48,569 nucleotides of DNA, from the NCBI RefSeq assembly GCF_002960445.1, contig NZ_POJD01000133.1, positions 1-48,569 of the forward strand, written 5' to 3'. Positions 35,209 through 45,826 of this stretch are shown here, piece after piece (position 1 is the stretch's first letter; every line of letters starts with the position of its first letter). The notes below the pieces were generated by a model. That model did not search any database and was not told where the DNA came from. It was given only the letters and a program-made list of their open reading frames with translations. This stretch comes from Streptococcus suis (GTDB lineage Bacteria > Bacillota > Bacilli > Lactobacillales > Streptococcaceae). The position numbers and the translations under genes were made by a program.

Positions 35209-35400
35209 GACCAATTTGATACTAGTTACTTGAGTCTTATGGCCTGTTAGCAACGGCTAGGTGGTTAGAAGTTTCCAAAGTCCAAACATTGCAGTGTTAA
35301 AAGAACCTTTAGTTAAGGAAAAAATAAGCAAAAATGGTATAATTAAGGGATAATAGAATTAGTAGCAATGATTAAAGGAAAAGGAGATGAGAAAGCAAAC
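35209..35400 (+). other. Intergenic region with the fmt promoter
   Basis: A 192-bp gap. It contains an extended -10 box, TGGTATAAT, at 35338-35343, likely the promoter for fmt-rsmB-stp-stk. No terminator for the SNF2 gene is seen and no gene is supported. Confidence 0.5.
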
Positions 35401-36336
35401 ATGACAAAGTTGATTTTTATGGGAACGCCAGCGTTTTCTGCGACAGTTTTAAAAGGTCTTTTGGCCGATGACCAGTATGAAATCCTAGCGGTTGTTACCC
35501 AGCCTGACCGAGCTGTTGGTCGTAAAAAAGTCATCCAAATGACACCTGTTAAGGAAGTGGCTTTGGAACACCATTTACCAGTCTATCAACCGGAAAAGTT
35601 ATCAGGAAGTCAAGAAATGGCTGACCTGATGGACTTGGGTGCAGACGGGATTGTGACGGCAGCTTTCGGGCAATTCCTACCAACCAAATTATTGAACTCT
35701 GTTGACTTTGCGGTCAATGTCCATGCCTCTCTTCTTCCTAAATACCGGGGTGGGGCACCTATCCACTATGCTCTAATCAACGGTGATGAGCGAGCGGGTG
35801 TGACCATCATGGAAATGGTCAAGGAAATGGATGCAGGTGACATGATTTCCAGTGATAGCATTGCCATTGAAGAAACGGATAATGTTGGGACCTTGTTTGA
35901 AAAGTTGGCTGTTGTTGGACGGGATTTGCTATTGCAAACCTTGCCAGCCTATATTGCTGGGGATATGAAGCCAGTAGCTCAAGATCCAGATCAGGTAACC
36001 TTCTCGCCAAATATTCGACCGGAAGAAGAAGTGCTTGATTGGAACAAGTCAGCTCGTCAACTCTTCAATCAGATTCGCGGTATGTACCCATGGCCAGTTG
36101 CCCACACCTATTGGCAAGGCGAACGGTTTAAAATTCAAGAAGCTGTCGAAGTAGAAGGTTCAGGTCCAGTCGGTCAAGTGCTTGCTCGAAGCAAGAAAGA
36201 ATTAGTCATTGCGACAGGACAGGGAGCTCTTTCTCTGAAAACTGTTCAGCCAGCTGGTAAGCCCAAAATGACCATTGCAGACTTTTTAAATGGTGCAGGT
36301 CGAGAGATTGCAGTAGGAGATCAATTTGGTGGTTAA
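35401..36336 (+). CDS. fmt: Methionyl-tRNA formyltransferase
   Basis: Formylates Met-tRNA for translation initiation. 311 residues. [12 protein letters not shown] at the start, [16 protein letters not shown] (folate/substrate site) and [14 protein letters not shown] are the family motifs. ATG at 35401 gives the expected length; the visible ribosome site (AAGGAGA, 35380-35386) is about 14 bp away, farther than usual. The in-frame ATG at 35368 would add 11 residues and is less likely. Confidence 0.95.
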   Translation: MTKLIFMGTPAFSATVLKGLLADDQYEILAVVTQPDRAVGRKKVIQMTPVKEVALEHHLPVYQPEKLSGSQEMADLMDLGADGIVTAAFGQFLPTKLLNSVDFAVNVHASLLPKYRGGAPIHYALINGDERAGVTIMEMVKEMDAGDMISSDSIAIEETDNVGTLFEKLAVVGRDLLLQTLPAYIAGDMKPVAQDPDQVTFSPNIRPEEEVLDWNKSARQLFNQIRGMYPWPVAHTYWQGERFKIQEAVEVEGSGPVGQVLARSKKELVIATGQGALSLKTVQPAGKPKMTIADFLNGAGREIAVGDQFGG

Positions 36337-37639
36337 TAAACATGAAACAGCCAGAAGTCTAGCCTTATCTGTACTGGAAGATGTCTTTGAACAAGGAGCC
36401 TATTCTAACATTGCACTCAATAAAGCTTTGGAAGCTTCTGCCTTGTCGATGCAGGACAGGGGATTGGCGACGGAGCTGGTCTATGGGACGGTTTCTCGTA
36501 AAATCACGCTGGAGTGGTACTTGGCACATTTTATCGAAGATAGAGAAAAGTTGGACACTTGGGTCTACTATCTTCTTATGTTGAGCCTCTACCAGATGCT
36601 TTATTTGGATAAACTTCCAACTCATGCAGTTGTCAATGAGGCTGTTACTCTTGCCAAAAGAGGTCGTGGAGCAGACAAGTTTGTCAACGCCATTTTGCGA
36701 AAAATAAGCCAATCGAACTTGCCCAATCCTGCTGATATCAAACGAAAGAATAAACGATTATCTATCCAGTACTCTGTACCTGTTTGGTTAGTTCAAACCT
36801 TGATTGCAGAATATGGGGATGAACGTGCTGAGAAAATTTTTCAAAGCTTACATATTCGGAACAAGGCCAGCATCCGTGTGACAGATAGTCAGCAAATAGA
36901 TAGACTGGCAGAGGAACTAGATGCCCAACATTCTCCGTTATCCCCTGTCGGTTTGGTTAAGTCCCATGGACATTTTGCGGCTACGGATTACTTTAAGCAA
37001 GGGTTGATTGCCATTCAAGATGAAACCAGTCAATTGGTGGCACCGACATTAAAGATACAGGGTGAAGAACAAATCTTAGATGCCTGTGCGGCCCCTGGTG
37101 GCAAAACTTGCCATATGGCTAGCTACCTGACAAGTGGTAAAATCATGGCCCTTGATTTGTATGAGCATAAACTGACCTTGATTGAAGAAAATGCCAAACG
37201 ATTAGGGCTAGCAGATAAGATTGAAACCAAACGTCTGGATGCCAGTCGCGTTCATGAGGAATTTGGTCCAGATACCTTTGATAAAATCCTAGTGGATGCC
37301 CCTTGTTCAGGTATTGGGCTCATTCGACGTAAGCCTGATATTCGTTACAACAAGGCGGCTATGGATTTTGAGAATTTAAAAACCATCCAATTGCAGATTT
37401 TGGACAGCGTTTGCCAAAGCCTGAAAATCGGTGGTATAATTACCTATAGCACCTGTACGATTATTGCTAAGGAAAATCAAGAGGTTATTGACGAGTTTTT
37501 ACAAACCCATCCCAATTTTGAGCAGGTTCTGTTAGAACATCCGCGAGCAGATATTATGGTGGATGGCTGCCTGTTGATTACCCCTGAACAATACCAGACG
37601 GATGGATTTTTCATTGGTCAATTTAGAAGAAAATCCTAG
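36326..37639 (+). CDS. rsmB: 16S rRNA (cytosine-967-C5)-methyltransferase
   Basis: 437 residues: an N-terminal NusB-like RNA-binding domain (about 1-150) and a SAM methyltransferase domain with [10 protein letters not shown], a catalytic Cys in [17 protein letters not shown] and the second Cys in YSTCTI. It overlaps the fmt end. The start is TTG at 36326 with an AGGAG site 6 bp upstream; GTG at 36329 is an alternative giving one residue less. No ATG is available near the family N-terminus. Confidence 0.93.
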   Translation: MVVNKHETARSLALSVLEDVFEQGAYSNIALNKALEASALSMQDRGLATELVYGTVSRKITLEWYLAHFIEDREKLDTWVYYLLMLSLYQMLYLDKLPTHAVVNEAVTLAKRGRGADKFVNAILRKISQSNLPNPADIKRKNKRLSIQYSVPVWLVQTLIAEYGDERAEKIFQSLHIRNKASIRVTDSQQIDRLAEELDAQHSPLSPVGLVKSHGHFAATDYFKQGLIAIQDETSQLVAPTLKIQGEEQILDACAAPGGKTCHMASYLTSGKIMALDLYEHKLTLIEENAKRLGLADKIETKRLDASRVHEEFGPDTFDKILVDAPCSGIGLIRRKPDIRYNKAAMDFENLKTIQLQILDSVCQSLKIGGIITYSTCTIIAKENQEVIDEFLQTHPNFEQVLLEHPRADIMVDGCLLITPEQYQTDGFFIGQFRRKS

Positions 37640-37645
37640 AATAAG

Positions 37646-37680
37646 AGGAGGAAGTTGCTTAGCAACGAGAGAAAATTATG
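37646..37680 (+). promoter_or_regulatory. stp leader with distant Shine-Dalgarno and small hairpin
   Basis: A strong AGGAGG (37646-37651) lies 26 bp from the stp ATG with a hairpin GTTGC-TTA-GCAAC (37654-37666) between them. A weak GAGAG (37667-37671) lies at normal distance. Confidence 0.4.
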
Positions 37681-38415
37681 GAAATTGCATTACTTACTGA
37701 TGTTGGACAAAAACGTTCGAACAACCAAGATTATATCAACTGTTATAAGAACCGTGCAGGTATCGACTTGGTGGTCTTGGCAGATGGCATGGGCGGACAC
37801 CGTGCAGGTCATATTGCCAGTGAGATGGCTGCAACTGATTTGGGCGCTGCTTGGGTCGATACACAATTGGTAACCTTGAATGATGTCCGTGAATGGTTGA
37901 TTGCTATTATCGATGCAGAAAATCAAAAAATCCATGAACTTGGGCAAACGGAAGAATACCGTGGAATGGGAACGACGCTAGAAGCAGTTGTGGTGATTGA
38001 CAATCAGATGATTTATGCCCACGTTGGCGATTCTCGAATTGGTCTAGTTCGTGATGGGGAATATACTCGATTAACCAATGATCATTCATTAGTAGGTGCC
38101 TTGGTTCGTGCAGGTCAATTGACAGAAGAAGAAGCCCTTCGTCATCCGCAGAAAAATATTGTGACCCAGTCCATTGGACAGGCAGAACCAATTGAGCCAG
38201 ATATTGCCTTGAAAACTCTGGAAGTTGGTGATTACGTTCTAATTAACAGTGATGGACTGACCAATATGGTATCTGCAGAAGATATACGCGATATTATAGT
38301 GAGCGGTGTATCACTGGAAAGTAAGGCAGAAACCTTGGTACGTTTCGCTAATAATGCAGGAGGTTTAGATAATATTACAGTAGGCTTGCTTCATATTACG
38401 GAGGAGGCTAGGTAA
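37678..38415 (+). CDS. stp: PP2C-type serine/threonine phosphatase
   Basis: Metal-dependent phosphatase opposing Stk. 245 residues with the PP2C motifs T-D-V-G-x-K-R-S-N-N-Q-D (residues about 6-17), [33 protein letters not shown] and GLDNITV near the end; metal-binding Asp residues are in place. The stop overlaps the Stk start (TAATG). It acts on division and cell-wall proteins phosphorylated by Stk and on CovR-type regulators in related species. Confidence 0.95.
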   Translation: MEIALLTDVGQKRSNNQDYINCYKNRAGIDLVVLADGMGGHRAGHIASEMAATDLGAAWVDTQLVTLNDVREWLIAIIDAENQKIHELGQTEEYRGMGTTLEAVVVIDNQMIYAHVGDSRIGLVRDGEYTRLTNDHSLVGALVRAGQLTEEEALRHPQKNIVTQSIGQAEPIEPDIALKTLEVGDYVLINSDGLTNMVSAEDIRDIIVSGVSLESKAETLVRFANNAGGLDNITVGLLHITEEAR

Positions 38416-40403
38416 TGATTCAAATCGGTAAGATCTTTGCTGGACGCTATCGGATTGTCCGGCAAATTGGTCGAGGCGGGATGGCGGATGTCTATCTGGC
38501 TAGGGATTTGATATTGGATGGGGAAGAAGTGGCTGTTAAGGTCCTCCGCACCAACTATCAGACTGACCAAATTGCCATCCAGCGTTTCCAACGGGAAGCG
38601 CGTGCTATGGCGGACCTGGATCACCCAAATATTGTTCGTATTTCGGACATTGGTGAGGAAGATGGTCAACAGTATCTAGCCATGGAATACATAAATGGCC
38701 TTGACTTGAAACGCTATATCAAGGAGAATGCTCCTCTTTCAAATGATGTGGCAGTTCGTATCATGGGACAAATTCTCCTAGCTATGCGAATGGCCCATAC
38801 TCGTGGTATTGTCCATAGGGACTTGAAACCTCAGAATGTTATCTTGACATCTAGTGGTGTCGCTAAGGTAACGGACTTTGGTATTGCAGTTGCCTTTGCG
38901 GAAACCAGTTTGACCCAAACCAACTCCATGCTGGGCTCTGTCCACTATCTTTCTCCGGAGCAGGCGCGTGGTTCTAAAGCGACTATTCAAAGCGATATCT
39001 ATGCAATGGGGATTATTCTCTTTGAGATGTTGACAGGACGGATTCCTTATGATGGTGATAGTGCGGTGACCATTGCTCTCCAGCATTTCCAAAAACCACT
39101 GCCGTCTGTCAGAGAAGAAAACGCAAATGTCCCTCAAGCACTTGAAAATGTAGTGTTGAAGGCGACTGCTAAAAAATTAAATGATCGCTATAAATCTGTA
39201 GCAGAAATGTACACAGATTTGGCTTCAGCTTTATCTTTCGATCGTAGAAATGAAGGAAAGGTATCATTAGAGGGCAATAAGGTTGATACAAAAACTTTAC
39301 CAAAACTCTCTCAGGCAAATGTTGAAGCTAAGCCACTAGCCAGTACAGGAGCACCCAAAACAAATGTAGAAAATCGTCCAGCTGGAAAGGCTATGACACA
39401 AAAGGTGGCTGGAAAATCTGCAGCTAAACCGAGGAAAGGTATTAGGACTCGATTTAAAGTCTTGTTTGGAGCCCTTCTTTTGACCCTTATGGCGGTCGGT
39501 CTTATGTTTTTCAATTCACCAAAAACAGTAATTGTGCCTGATGTGACTGGTCAAACGATTGAAAAAGCACAGGAGATGATAGAAGTTGCTGGATTAGAAG
39601 TAGGGAATGTCACAAAAGAGGCAACCAATGAAGTTGAAGAAGGCTTAGTGATTCGTACTTCGCCAGGAGCTAAGACTTCAAAACGTCAAGGAAGTAAGGT
39701 AGATCTGGTAATTGCTACAGTTGCTATGGTTGTTATCCCAGAAGTGAGTGGTAAAGATGTTGAAACTGCTCGGAAAGAACTAGAAACACTGGGACTCCAA
39801 GTGACGATTACAGAGGAGTACAATACTACGGTTGCAAAAGGGATGGTTATCAAGACCAGTCCAGAGGTAAATGCTTCTGCAGAAAAAGGTAGCAGCATCA
39901 CTCTCTATGTTTCTAAAGGTATTGTTGTACCTAATGTTATTGGTAAAACCCAGGAAGCGGCTAGTCAAATTTTACAAGATGCAGGTTTCTATATAGGAAC
40001 TGTTACTCAGGTTTATAGTTCAACTGTTGAAGCAGGTCAGGTGATTAGTACTGATCCAATTGCTGATACAGAGCTTGAGAAAGGCTCGGTTATCAATATT
40101 GAAGTATCGAAAGGTAAGGAGCTTATTATGCCTGACTTGACTTCTGGTCATCTCACTTATTCTCAGGCAAGTAGTCAGTTGCAAGATTTAGGAGTCACTG
40201 TTGCAAATATTGAAAAACAAGAGGATAGGAGCTATTATTCAACGACAAGCGATATTGTCATAGGCCAATATCCAGCAGCAGGTGCCACGATTGAGGGTAC
40301 TGTAACCCTCTATGTATCAGTAGCATCGGGTACTAGTACTGCAAATTCGACAAGCTCTTCTAGTACAAGTACTACCACTTCAACTTCTACTAGTGGACAA
40401 TAA
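38415..40403 (+). CDS. stk: PASTA-domain serine/threonine protein kinase
   Basis: Membrane kinase that senses muropeptides or lipid II. 662 residues: kinase domain with G-loop GRGGMADVY, Lys42 (VAVKVL), HRDLKPQN (catalytic Asp136), DFG and an activation loop rich in Thr/Ser; a Lys-rich juxtamembrane segment; one helix (about 347-366); four PASTA repeats starting near V-P-D-V, I-P-E-V, V-P-N-V and M-P-D-L; and a Ser/Thr-rich tail of about 25 residues. It is coupled to stp and ends in a terminator. It probably phosphorylates division proteins and regulators such as the CovR in this window. Confidence 0.96.
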   Translation: MIQIGKIFAGRYRIVRQIGRGGMADVYLARDLILDGEEVAVKVLRTNYQTDQIAIQRFQREARAMADLDHPNIVRISDIGEEDGQQYLAMEYINGLDLKRYIKENAPLSNDVAVRIMGQILLAMRMAHTRGIVHRDLKPQNVILTSSGVAKVTDFGIAVAFAETSLTQTNSMLGSVHYLSPEQARGSKATIQSDIYAMGIILFEMLTGRIPYDGDSAVTIALQHFQKPLPSVREENANVPQALENVVLKATAKKLNDRYKSVAEMYTDLASALSFDRRNEGKVSLEGNKVDTKTLPKLSQANVEAKPLASTGAPKTNVENRPAGKAMTQKVAGKSAAKPRKGIRTRFKVLFGALLLTLMAVGLMFFNSPKTVIVPDVTGQTIEKAQEMIEVAGLEVGNVTKEATNEVEEGLVIRTSPGAKTSKRQGSKVDLVIATVAMVVIPEVSGKDVETARKELETLGLQVTITEEYNTTVAKGMVIKTSPEVNASAEKGSSITLYVSKGIVVPNVIGKTQEAASQILQDAGFYIGTVTQVYSSTVEAGQVISTDPIADTELEKGSVINIEVSKGKELIMPDLTSGHLTYSQASSQLQDLGVTVANIEKQEDRSYYSTTSDIVIGQYPAAGATIEGTVTLYVSVASGTSTANSTSSSSTSTTTSTSTSGQ

Positions 40404-40410
40404 TAGAAAC

Positions 40411-40438
40411 TAGGGCAGGTTTATCCTACCCTTTTTTC
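40411..40438 (+). terminator. Terminator of the fmt-stk operon
   Basis: AGGGCAGG pairs with CCTACCCT (one mismatch), 5-nt loop, then TTTTTT. Confidence 0.75.
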
Positions 40439-40473
40439 CTACCCTGGTCGGAGTTCTTTTATCTAAAATTTGT

Positions 40474-40479
40474 TACAAT
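40474..40479 (+). promoter_or_regulatory. Extended -10 promoter of liaF-liaS-liaR
   Basis: TGTTACAAT, 21 bp upstream of the liaF start. LiaR often activates its own operon; no obvious LiaR box was found by eye. Confidence 0.5.
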
Positions 40480-40499
40480 AGTAAAGAAAGGATGCGATT

Positions 40500-41195
40500 A
40501 TGAGAAAAGTTCAATTTTTCCTGCTGATAGAAAGTATGCTTTTTACTATGGCAGCTTTTGATGTCGTTGCCAATGAGGCCAGTCGGACCTTGTTGCTCTT
40601 CTCAGCCTTACTCTTACTGGCCTGGTATTTTCTAGGACGGCGTTTAAATAGTGTCTTATTAGTCAGCTCGCTGTCATTGTTATTTCTGGTGTTTGTCTTA
40701 AATCCCTATTTCATCATAGGGGTTATGCTCCTGGTTGTTTATATGTTTGTCAATTTCTTCTCACGTTATGAGAAACGCAATCAGTACACTCAGATTGTAT
40801 TTAGCGACTATGCTCTGCAAGTGCAAAAAGAAAAAAATAGGTGGTTTGGCAATCATGACCATTCACAAGACCGTTTTGGTTTTGAGGATATCAATATTGT
40901 CCGTTTGTTTGGCAATGATGTAGTTGATTTGGATAAGACAGTCTTGGTGGGGCGAGATAATATTGTCGTCATTCGAAAAACTTTTGGCAGGACAAAAATC
41001 ATCGTTCCAATCGATGTGGAGGTTTCTTTGACGGCTACCACTGTTTATGGAAAAGTAACCTTCCTTGAACATTCGACTTGGGATTTACGAAATGAGAGTA
41101 TCGCTATCAATAGTCCAGACTATCAAGAATCTCATAAACGCGTAAAGGTAGTGACGAATAATATTTTTGGAGATGTGGAGGTGGTTCGCGTATGA
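40500..41195 (+). CDS. liaF: LiaF-like inhibitor of envelope-stress signalling
   Basis: 231-residue membrane protein: hydrophobic N-terminal half (about four helices, residues 5-90) and a soluble C-terminal domain ending VTNNIFGDVEVVRV, typical of LiaF. LiaF keeps LiaS inactive in the absence of cell-wall stress. The stop overlaps the liaS start (ATGA), making a coupled liaF-liaS-liaR operon. An AAAGGA site precedes ATG. Confidence 0.92.
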   Translation: MRKVQFFLLIESMLFTMAAFDVVANEASRTLLLFSALLLLAWYFLGRRLNSVLLVSSLSLLFLVFVLNPYFIIGVMLLVVYMFVNFFSRYEKRNQYTQIVFSDYALQVQKEKNRWFGNHDHSQDRFGFEDINIVRLFGNDVVDLDKTVLVGRDNIVVIRKTFGRTKIIVPIDVEVSLTATTVYGKVTFLEHSTWDLRNESIAINSPDYQESHKRVKVVTNNIFGDVEVVRV

Positions 41196-42208
41196 GAAAA
41201 CGTACCTATTTCCTCCTGGCCTGGTTTGCCAGTCTGATTGTATTTGTGGTCATTTCCTCCACCCTGCCCCTCCTCAACCATTCGCTCTTAGATGTTAATC
41301 TATGGACGTCTACAGAACAACTTGTTTTTACTCTTATTCTTTTAGTTATCGTACTGACTCTCTTTTTAGCGGTTATGGTTCAAACGGTTAGTCTGGCTTC
41401 CACTCAGGTTATGCGAGCAAAGTTACAGGCTATTTTGAAAAATAAAAGTATCCGAACAGACAGTGAAAATGATCAACTCTTACTTCAGTTGTCTGATAAA
41501 GTGAGGACGTTGACCCGTCAAGTCCAGTTGGTGGACAATCAAGACTTGGTTAAGAGAGAGGAAATTGTGGAGGGCGAACGAAAACGGATTGCCAGAGATT
41601 TGCATGATACGGTCAGCCAAGAATTGTTTGCGACCAGTATGATTTTATCTGGTCTGTCCTCCAGTTTACCTAATCTGCCCCAGGAAACCTTGCAAGAGCA
41701 GTTGGTTTTGGTCAAGGATATGATTGAGGCTGCACAGAGGGATTTGCGGATTTTACTACTTCATCTCCGACCAAGTGAGCTAGAGAGCAAGACCTTGGTA
41801 GAAGGCTTCGAACTCATTTTACGAGAGGTCAGTGATAAGAGTAATATCATCGTCCATTTTCAACACGAAGTAGAAGAGTTACCAAAGCTGATCGAGGAAC
41901 ACCTCTTTCGAATTGCTCAGGAAATTATCAGCAATACCCTGCGTCATGCCAAGGCCAAGCATCTAGATGTTTATCTTATCCAAAAAGAAACTGAGTTACA
42001 GCTAAAAATGACGGATGATGGTGTTGGTTTCAAGCAAGAGGAGGGTGGCGACCTTAGTTATGGCTTGCAAAATATTCGGGAACGGGTGGAAGATATGGCA
42101 GGGACCATTCAGATCCGTTCAGCCTTGAATAAGGGTGTTGCCATTGATATTCGTATCCCATTATTGAAAGGAAAAGAAGATGAATACGATTCGAGTGATG
42201 TTAGTTGA
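41192..42208 (+). CDS. liaS: Envelope-stress sensor histidine kinase LiaS
   Basis: 338 residues: two helices with a short extracellular loop (about 5-70; the intramembrane-sensing type), a HAMP-like linker, HisKA_3 domain with ERKRIARDLHDTVSQELFA (His138), and a HATPase domain with N-T-L-R-H-A-K and DDGVGF. It detects lipid II-binding antibiotics and envelope damage. Its 3' end overlaps liaR by 29 bp. Confidence 0.94.
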   Translation: MRKRTYFLLAWFASLIVFVVISSTLPLLNHSLLDVNLWTSTEQLVFTLILLVIVLTLFLAVMVQTVSLASTQVMRAKLQAILKNKSIRTDSENDQLLLQLSDKVRTLTRQVQLVDNQDLVKREEIVEGERKRIARDLHDTVSQELFATSMILSGLSSSLPNLPQETLQEQLVLVKDMIEAAQRDLRILLLHLRPSELESKTLVEGFELILREVSDKSNIIVHFQHEVEELPKLIEEHLFRIAQEIISNTLRHAKAKHLDVYLIQKETELQLKMTDDGVGFKQEEGGDLSYGLQNIRERVEDMAGTIQIRSALNKGVAIDIRIPLLKGKEDEYDSSDVS

Positions 42209-42821
42209 CGATCATGAAATGGTTCGTCTAGGTTTGAAAAGCTATTTAAATTTACAGGCAGATGTGGAAGTTGTAGCAGAAGCTAGCGATGGTGAAGAGG
42301 GTTTGAGTAAGGCCTTAGAGGTTAAGCCAGATGTGGTGGTCATGGACTTGGTTATGCCAAAGATGACAGGTGTAGAAGCTACCTTAGCTCTTCTTAAGGA
42401 ATGGCCTCAAGCACAGATTGTCATTTTGACTTCCTACCTTGACAATGAGAAAATTTATCCAGTTCTAGAAGCAGGTGCTAAAGGATATATGTTAAAAACC
42501 TCTAGTGCGGATGAGATTTTGACTGCTATTCGCAAGGTGGCGCGTGGGGAATTTGCTATTGAAACCGAAGTGGAGAAAAAGGTGGAGCACCATAAACGCC
42601 ACCCTGATTTGCATGATGATTTGACAGCCCGTGAACGCGAAATATTAACCCTATTAGCTAAGGGTTATGACAACCAACGGATTGCGGATGAGTCCTTCAT
42701 TTCCTTGAAAACCGTTAAAACCCACGTTTCCAATATTCTCTCTAAACTTGCTGTCAGCGATAGGACCCAAGCGGTTGTCTATGCCTTTCAACATGGGCTG
42801 GTAGCACAGGAGGAAGAATAA
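42180..42821 (+). CDS. liaR: LuxR-type response regulator LiaR
   Basis: 213 residues: receiver domain with the acidic pair DD (10-11), phospho-acceptor Asp56 (VVVMDLVMP), the Thr/Ser and Lys (YMLKTSSADE) sites, and an HTH of the LuxR type (LTAREREILTLLAKGYDNQRIA, split over 140-170; then SLKTVKTHVSNILSKL). The receiver is intact, unlike the CovR in this window. Ribosome site AAAGGAAAAG is inside liaS. Confidence 0.95.
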   Translation: MNTIRVMLVDDHEMVRLGLKSYLNLQADVEVVAEASDGEEGLSKALEVKPDVVVMDLVMPKMTGVEATLALLKEWPQAQIVILTSYLDNEKIYPVLEAGAKGYMLKTSSADEILTAIRKVARGEFAIETEVEKKVEHHKRHPDLHDDLTAREREILTLLAKGYDNQRIADESFISLKTVKTHVSNILSKLAVSDRTQAVVYAFQHGLVAQEEE

Positions 42822-42824
42822 TGG

Positions 42825-42830
42825 TATAAT
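42825..42830 (+). promoter_or_regulatory. Extended -10 promoter of the HAD-cyclophilin gene
   Basis: TGGTATAAT overlaps the region just after the liaR stop, 36 bp before the GTG start of the next gene. Confidence 0.55.
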
Positions 42831-42866
42831 GAGAACTAGTTAGTTTCCAGAAAGGATGCCTAAATA

Positions 42867-44267
42867 GTGGATGCAAAATTAAAATACAAAGCAAAAAAAA
42901 TAAAGATTGTCTTTTTTGATATTGACGATACCTTGCGTGTCAAAAATACGGGCTATATTCCTAATTCTATTCAGCAGGTTTTTAAATCCTTGAAAGAAAA
43001 AGGAATTTTAACCGGAATAGCATCTGGTCGGACACCCTATGGTTTGGTGCCAGAAATTAAGGCCCTCCAGCCAGATTTCTTTGCTATGATCAACGGTTCC
43101 TATGTTGAAGATGCCAAAGGAAAACTTGTTCATCACCAACCGCTTTCTCAGGACCTAGTAGAAAAAGTGATTGCCTGGACCAAGGAAGTTGGTATTGAAT
43201 ATGGTTTACTGGGTAGCAAAAAAGGAACCTTGTCTGCTCGTACAGAACGAATTAGTCAGGTAATTGATTTAATTTATGAAGGCTTGGAAACAGACCCAGA
43301 CTTTTATAAAGACAATGCTATTTATCAGATGTTGACCTTTGAGAAGGATGGACAGGAAGTTGAATTACCAGAAGACTTGCAAAATGATTTACGTACGGTT
43401 CGTTGGGATGCTATCTCATCGGATATTGTTTTAAATGATTCTTCCAAGGCTGCTGGTGTGGCTAAAGTAGTTGAAAAACTTGGTTTGAAACCGGAAAATG
43501 TCCTTGTTTTTGGTGATGGACTAAATGACATTGAATTGTTTGACTATGCAGGTATTAGCATTGCTATGGGGCATTCCCATCCAGAACTGCAAAAGCGTGC
43601 AGATTATATTACAAAAAAAGTAGAAGAAGATGGCATTTTTGATGCCTTGGAGAAATTAGGTATGGTAGAAAAAGAAAAATACTTCCCACAACTAGATCTG
43701 GAGAAATTTGAAGGACCAGTAGCGCATATTAAAACCAATCATGGTGAGCTAACCCTAAAATTGTTCCCAGAAATTGCTCCTAAGACAGTAGCTAACTTTA
43801 TCGCTCTGTCTAAGGATGGTTATTATGACGGCATTATTTTCCACCGTATTATCAAGGATTTCATGATTCAAGGTGGTGACCCAACTGGTACAGGCATGGG
43901 TGGTGAGTCCATTTATGGTTCTTCATTTGAAGACGAGTTTTCAATGGAAGCCTTCAATCTTCGTGGGGCCTTGTCTATGGCCAATGCAGGACCGAACACC
44001 AATGGAAGCCAGTTCTTTATCGTTCAAAATCAAAACTTCCCTTACAATGCCAAAGAATTAGAGCGCGGTGGCTGGCCAAAAAAAATTGCAGCTGCCTATG
44101 TTGAAAATGGGGGAACACCACATTTAGACCAACGCCATACCGTATTCGGTCACCTAGCTAATGAAGCATCATTTGCAGTACTTGATGCAATAGCTGAGGT
44201 TGATACGGATTCAGCAGACCGTCCACTTGAAGATGTGGTGATTGAAACCATCGAAATAGAGGATTAA
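42867..44267 (+). CDS. Fusion of Cof-type HAD phosphatase and cyclophilin-type peptidyl-prolyl isomerase
   Basis: 466 residues. Residues about 12-270 are a HAD-IIB hydrolase: nucleophile motif FFDIDDTL, a T-G-I-A-S-G-R motif and late [12 protein letters not shown]. Residues about 280-466 are a cyclophilin with [19 protein letters not shown] and [19 protein letters not shown]. The HAD part probably acts on a sugar phosphate or nucleotide; the cyclophilin part assists protein folding in the cytosol, as there is no signal peptide. The fusion is known in streptococci. The start is GTG at 42867, with AAAGGA 11 bp upstream; an ATG nearer hits a stop after two codons. Confidence 0.93.
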   Translation: MDAKLKYKAKKIKIVFFDIDDTLRVKNTGYIPNSIQQVFKSLKEKGILTGIASGRTPYGLVPEIKALQPDFFAMINGSYVEDAKGKLVHHQPLSQDLVEKVIAWTKEVGIEYGLLGSKKGTLSARTERISQVIDLIYEGLETDPDFYKDNAIYQMLTFEKDGQEVELPEDLQNDLRTVRWDAISSDIVLNDSSKAAGVAKVVEKLGLKPENVLVFGDGLNDIELFDYAGISIAMGHSHPELQKRADYITKKVEEDGIFDALEKLGMVEKEKYFPQLDLEKFEGPVAHIKTNHGELTLKLFPEIAPKTVANFIALSKDGYYDGIIFHRIIKDFMIQGGDPTGTGMGGESIYGSSFEDEFSMEAFNLRGALSMANAGPNTNGSQFFIVQNQNFPYNAKELERGGWPKKIAAAYVENGGTPHLDQRHTVFGHLANEASFAVLDAIAEVDTDSADRPLEDVVIETIEIED

Positions 44268-44268
44268 G

Positions 44269-44640
44269 ATGAGGATTGGAGATAAGATCAAAGGAACGGT
44301 ATCGGGAATCCAACCCTACGGAGCCTTTGTAGATTTAGAAAATGGCACGACAGGTTTGATCCATATTTCCGAAATTAAGACAGGTTTTGTGGATAACATC
44401 TACGACCATGTCAAGATTGGTCAAGAGGTCTTGGTACAGGTGGTTGATTTTGATGAATACACAGAAAAAGCCAGCCTATCTATCCGAACGCTTGAAGAAG
44501 AACAGCAAAAAATTCCTCGACACCACAGATTTACCAATGAACGAAATAAAATCGGCTTTAGTCCGTTGGCTAAAAGTCTTCCGAGATGGATCCAGGAAGC
44601 TAAAGAATACCTCAAAGAACAAAAAGAAAAGAAGGTTTAG
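44269..44640 (+). CDS. S1-domain RNA-binding protein (CvfD / YugI-like)
   Basis: 123 residues: one S1 domain (about 1-72; GIQPYGAFVDLENGTTGLIH and onward) and a basic C-terminal extension with K and R/E clusters. Such proteins bind RNA or ribosomes and influence stress and virulence expression (CvfD in pneumococcus, general stress protein 13 in Bacillus). It follows the HAD-cyclophilin stop by 1 bp. Its end forms one arm of a terminator shared with cysK. Confidence 0.88.
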   Translation: MRIGDKIKGTVSGIQPYGAFVDLENGTTGLIHISEIKTGFVDNIYDHVKIGQEVLVQVVDFDEYTEKASLSIRTLEEEQQKIPRHHRFTNERNKIGFSPLAKSLPRWIQEAKEYLKEQKEKKV

Positions 44641-44663
44641 GGAGAAACTCCCGACCTTCTTTT
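44627..44663. terminator. Bidirectional terminator between the S1-domain gene and cysK
   Basis: AAAAGAAGGT pairs with ACCTTCTTTT, and an inner GGGAG pairs with CTCCC around AAA. Both sides have A/T runs and the genes are convergent. Confidence 0.85.
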
Positions 44664-44671
44664 GCTTTGTA

Positions 44672-45598
44672 TTAATTATCGAATTCATAGAGGGCAGTAG
44701 ACAAGTAACGTTCCCCGTTATCTGCCAAGATAGCCAATACTTTTTTACCAGCACCCAATTCTTTCGCAACTTGGATAGCTGCGTGGATAGCTGCACCAGA
44801 TGATATGCCAACAAGGAACCCTTCCTGTCCACCGATTGCACGACCAGTAGCCAAAGCGTCATCGGATTTAACACGGATAATACCGTCGTAGGCTGCCGTA
44901 TCGAGTGTATCAGGGATGAAACCAGCTGAAATTCCTTGGATTTTGTGAGGTCCAGGAGCTTCACCAGACAGCACAGCGGACTCGTCAGCTTCTACGGCAT
45001 AGATGGCAATGTTTGGGTTAGCCGCTTTCAATACATGTGAAACACCTGATACGGTACCACCTGTACCGACACCTGATACAAAGGCATCCAGACCAGTTGC
45101 ACCAAAGTCTTCCAAAATTTCCTGTCCTGTTGTATCTTCATGAACTTTTGGATTGGATGGATTGGCAAACTGGAATGGTACCCAGCCTTTTTTCTCTTCG
45201 GCAATTTCTTTTGCCTTGGCAATAGCACCTTTCATACCCTCGCTACCAGGTGTCAAGACAAGTTCAGCTCCATAAGCCTGGATGATTTTGCGACGCTCAA
45301 TACTCATGGTTTCAGGCATAACGATAATCACCTTGTAGCCCTTAGCTGCACCAACCCATGCAAGTCCGATACCAGTATTACCACTGGTTGGCTCAACGAT
45401 AGTGTCGCCAGGCTTGATCGTACCAGCCTTTTCAGCATCTTCAATCATCGCCAAGGCGATACGGTCTTTGACAGAAGAACCTGGGTTAAAGGCTTCTAAC
45501 TTAACATAGACATCTGCTGCTCCCTCAGGAACAATATGATTGAGCTTGATAATTGGTGTTTTTCCAACTAATTGCGTAATATTTTGATAAATAGCCAT
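44672..45598 (-). CDS. cysK: Cysteine synthase A
   Basis: PLP enzyme that makes cysteine from O-acetylserine and sulfide. 308 residues. PLP lysine in [11 protein letters not shown] (Lys44), substrate loop [12 protein letters not shown], and PLP phosphate site GTGGTVSGV are present. An AATTTGGAGG site lies 6 bp before the ATG. Transcription from the minus strand starts beside the prophage remnant. In many streptococci cysK neighbours a yigZ-comF region; here mobile DNA follows instead. Confidence 0.96.
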   Translation of the reverse strand: MAIYQNITQLVGKTPIIKLNHIVPEGAADVYVKLEAFNPGSSVKDRIALAMIEDAEKAGTIKPGDTIVEPTSGNTGIGLAWVGAAKGYKVIIVMPETMSIERRKIIQAYGAELVLTPGSEGMKGAIAKAKEIAEEKKGWVPFQFANPSNPKVHEDTTGQEILEDFGATGLDAFVSGVGTGGTVSGVSHVLKAANPNIAIYAVEADESAVLSGEAPGPHKIQGISAGFIPDTLDTAAYDGIIRVKSDDALATGRAIGGQEGFLVGISSGAAIHAAIQVAKELGAGKKVLAILADNGERYLSTALYEFDN

Positions 45599-45826
45599 AA
45601 GGCACCTCCAAATTATGTTACCACTAGTATATAGTAGAAAAGCTAAAAAGTATAATATAAAAAAACTATCTTAGCGTTAAGAAAAAGCTATACCCAACCA
45701 ATCATGGTATTTATGTAACAATTTGAAAACGTTGATACTACTAGCTTTTCGAAAAAATGTTTGTTGTTGATATTGTCATAACTCGGTGTAGTTGTCGGGG
45801 AATTGTCGGGAAGAAGTCGGGGAAAA
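45599..45826. other. Junction region between cysK and the prophage remnant
   Basis: 228 bp with no supported gene. It holds the cysK promoter region (AT-rich, minus strand) and, at 45794-45826, the GTCGGGG repeats after the integrase tail. A candidate attachment site would be expected here, but no core duplicate can be shown within this window. Confidence 0.5.
45794..45826. repeat. Three tandem 11-bp GTCGGGG repeats at the integrase end
   Basis: Units beginning GTCGGG occur at 45794, 45805 and 45816 with exact 11-bp period. They lie immediately downstream of the integrase stop and may be integrase arm-binding sites. Confidence 0.6.

Noticed and set aside
35209..35400. Remnant gene between the SNF2 helicase and fmt
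   Set aside because: No frame with a start, ribosome site or recognisable motif; only an fmt promoter is supported.
44476..44964. 162-codon minus-strand ORF across the end of cysK and the S1-domain gene
   Set aside because: It shadows cysK in another frame and crosses a strong bidirectional terminator.
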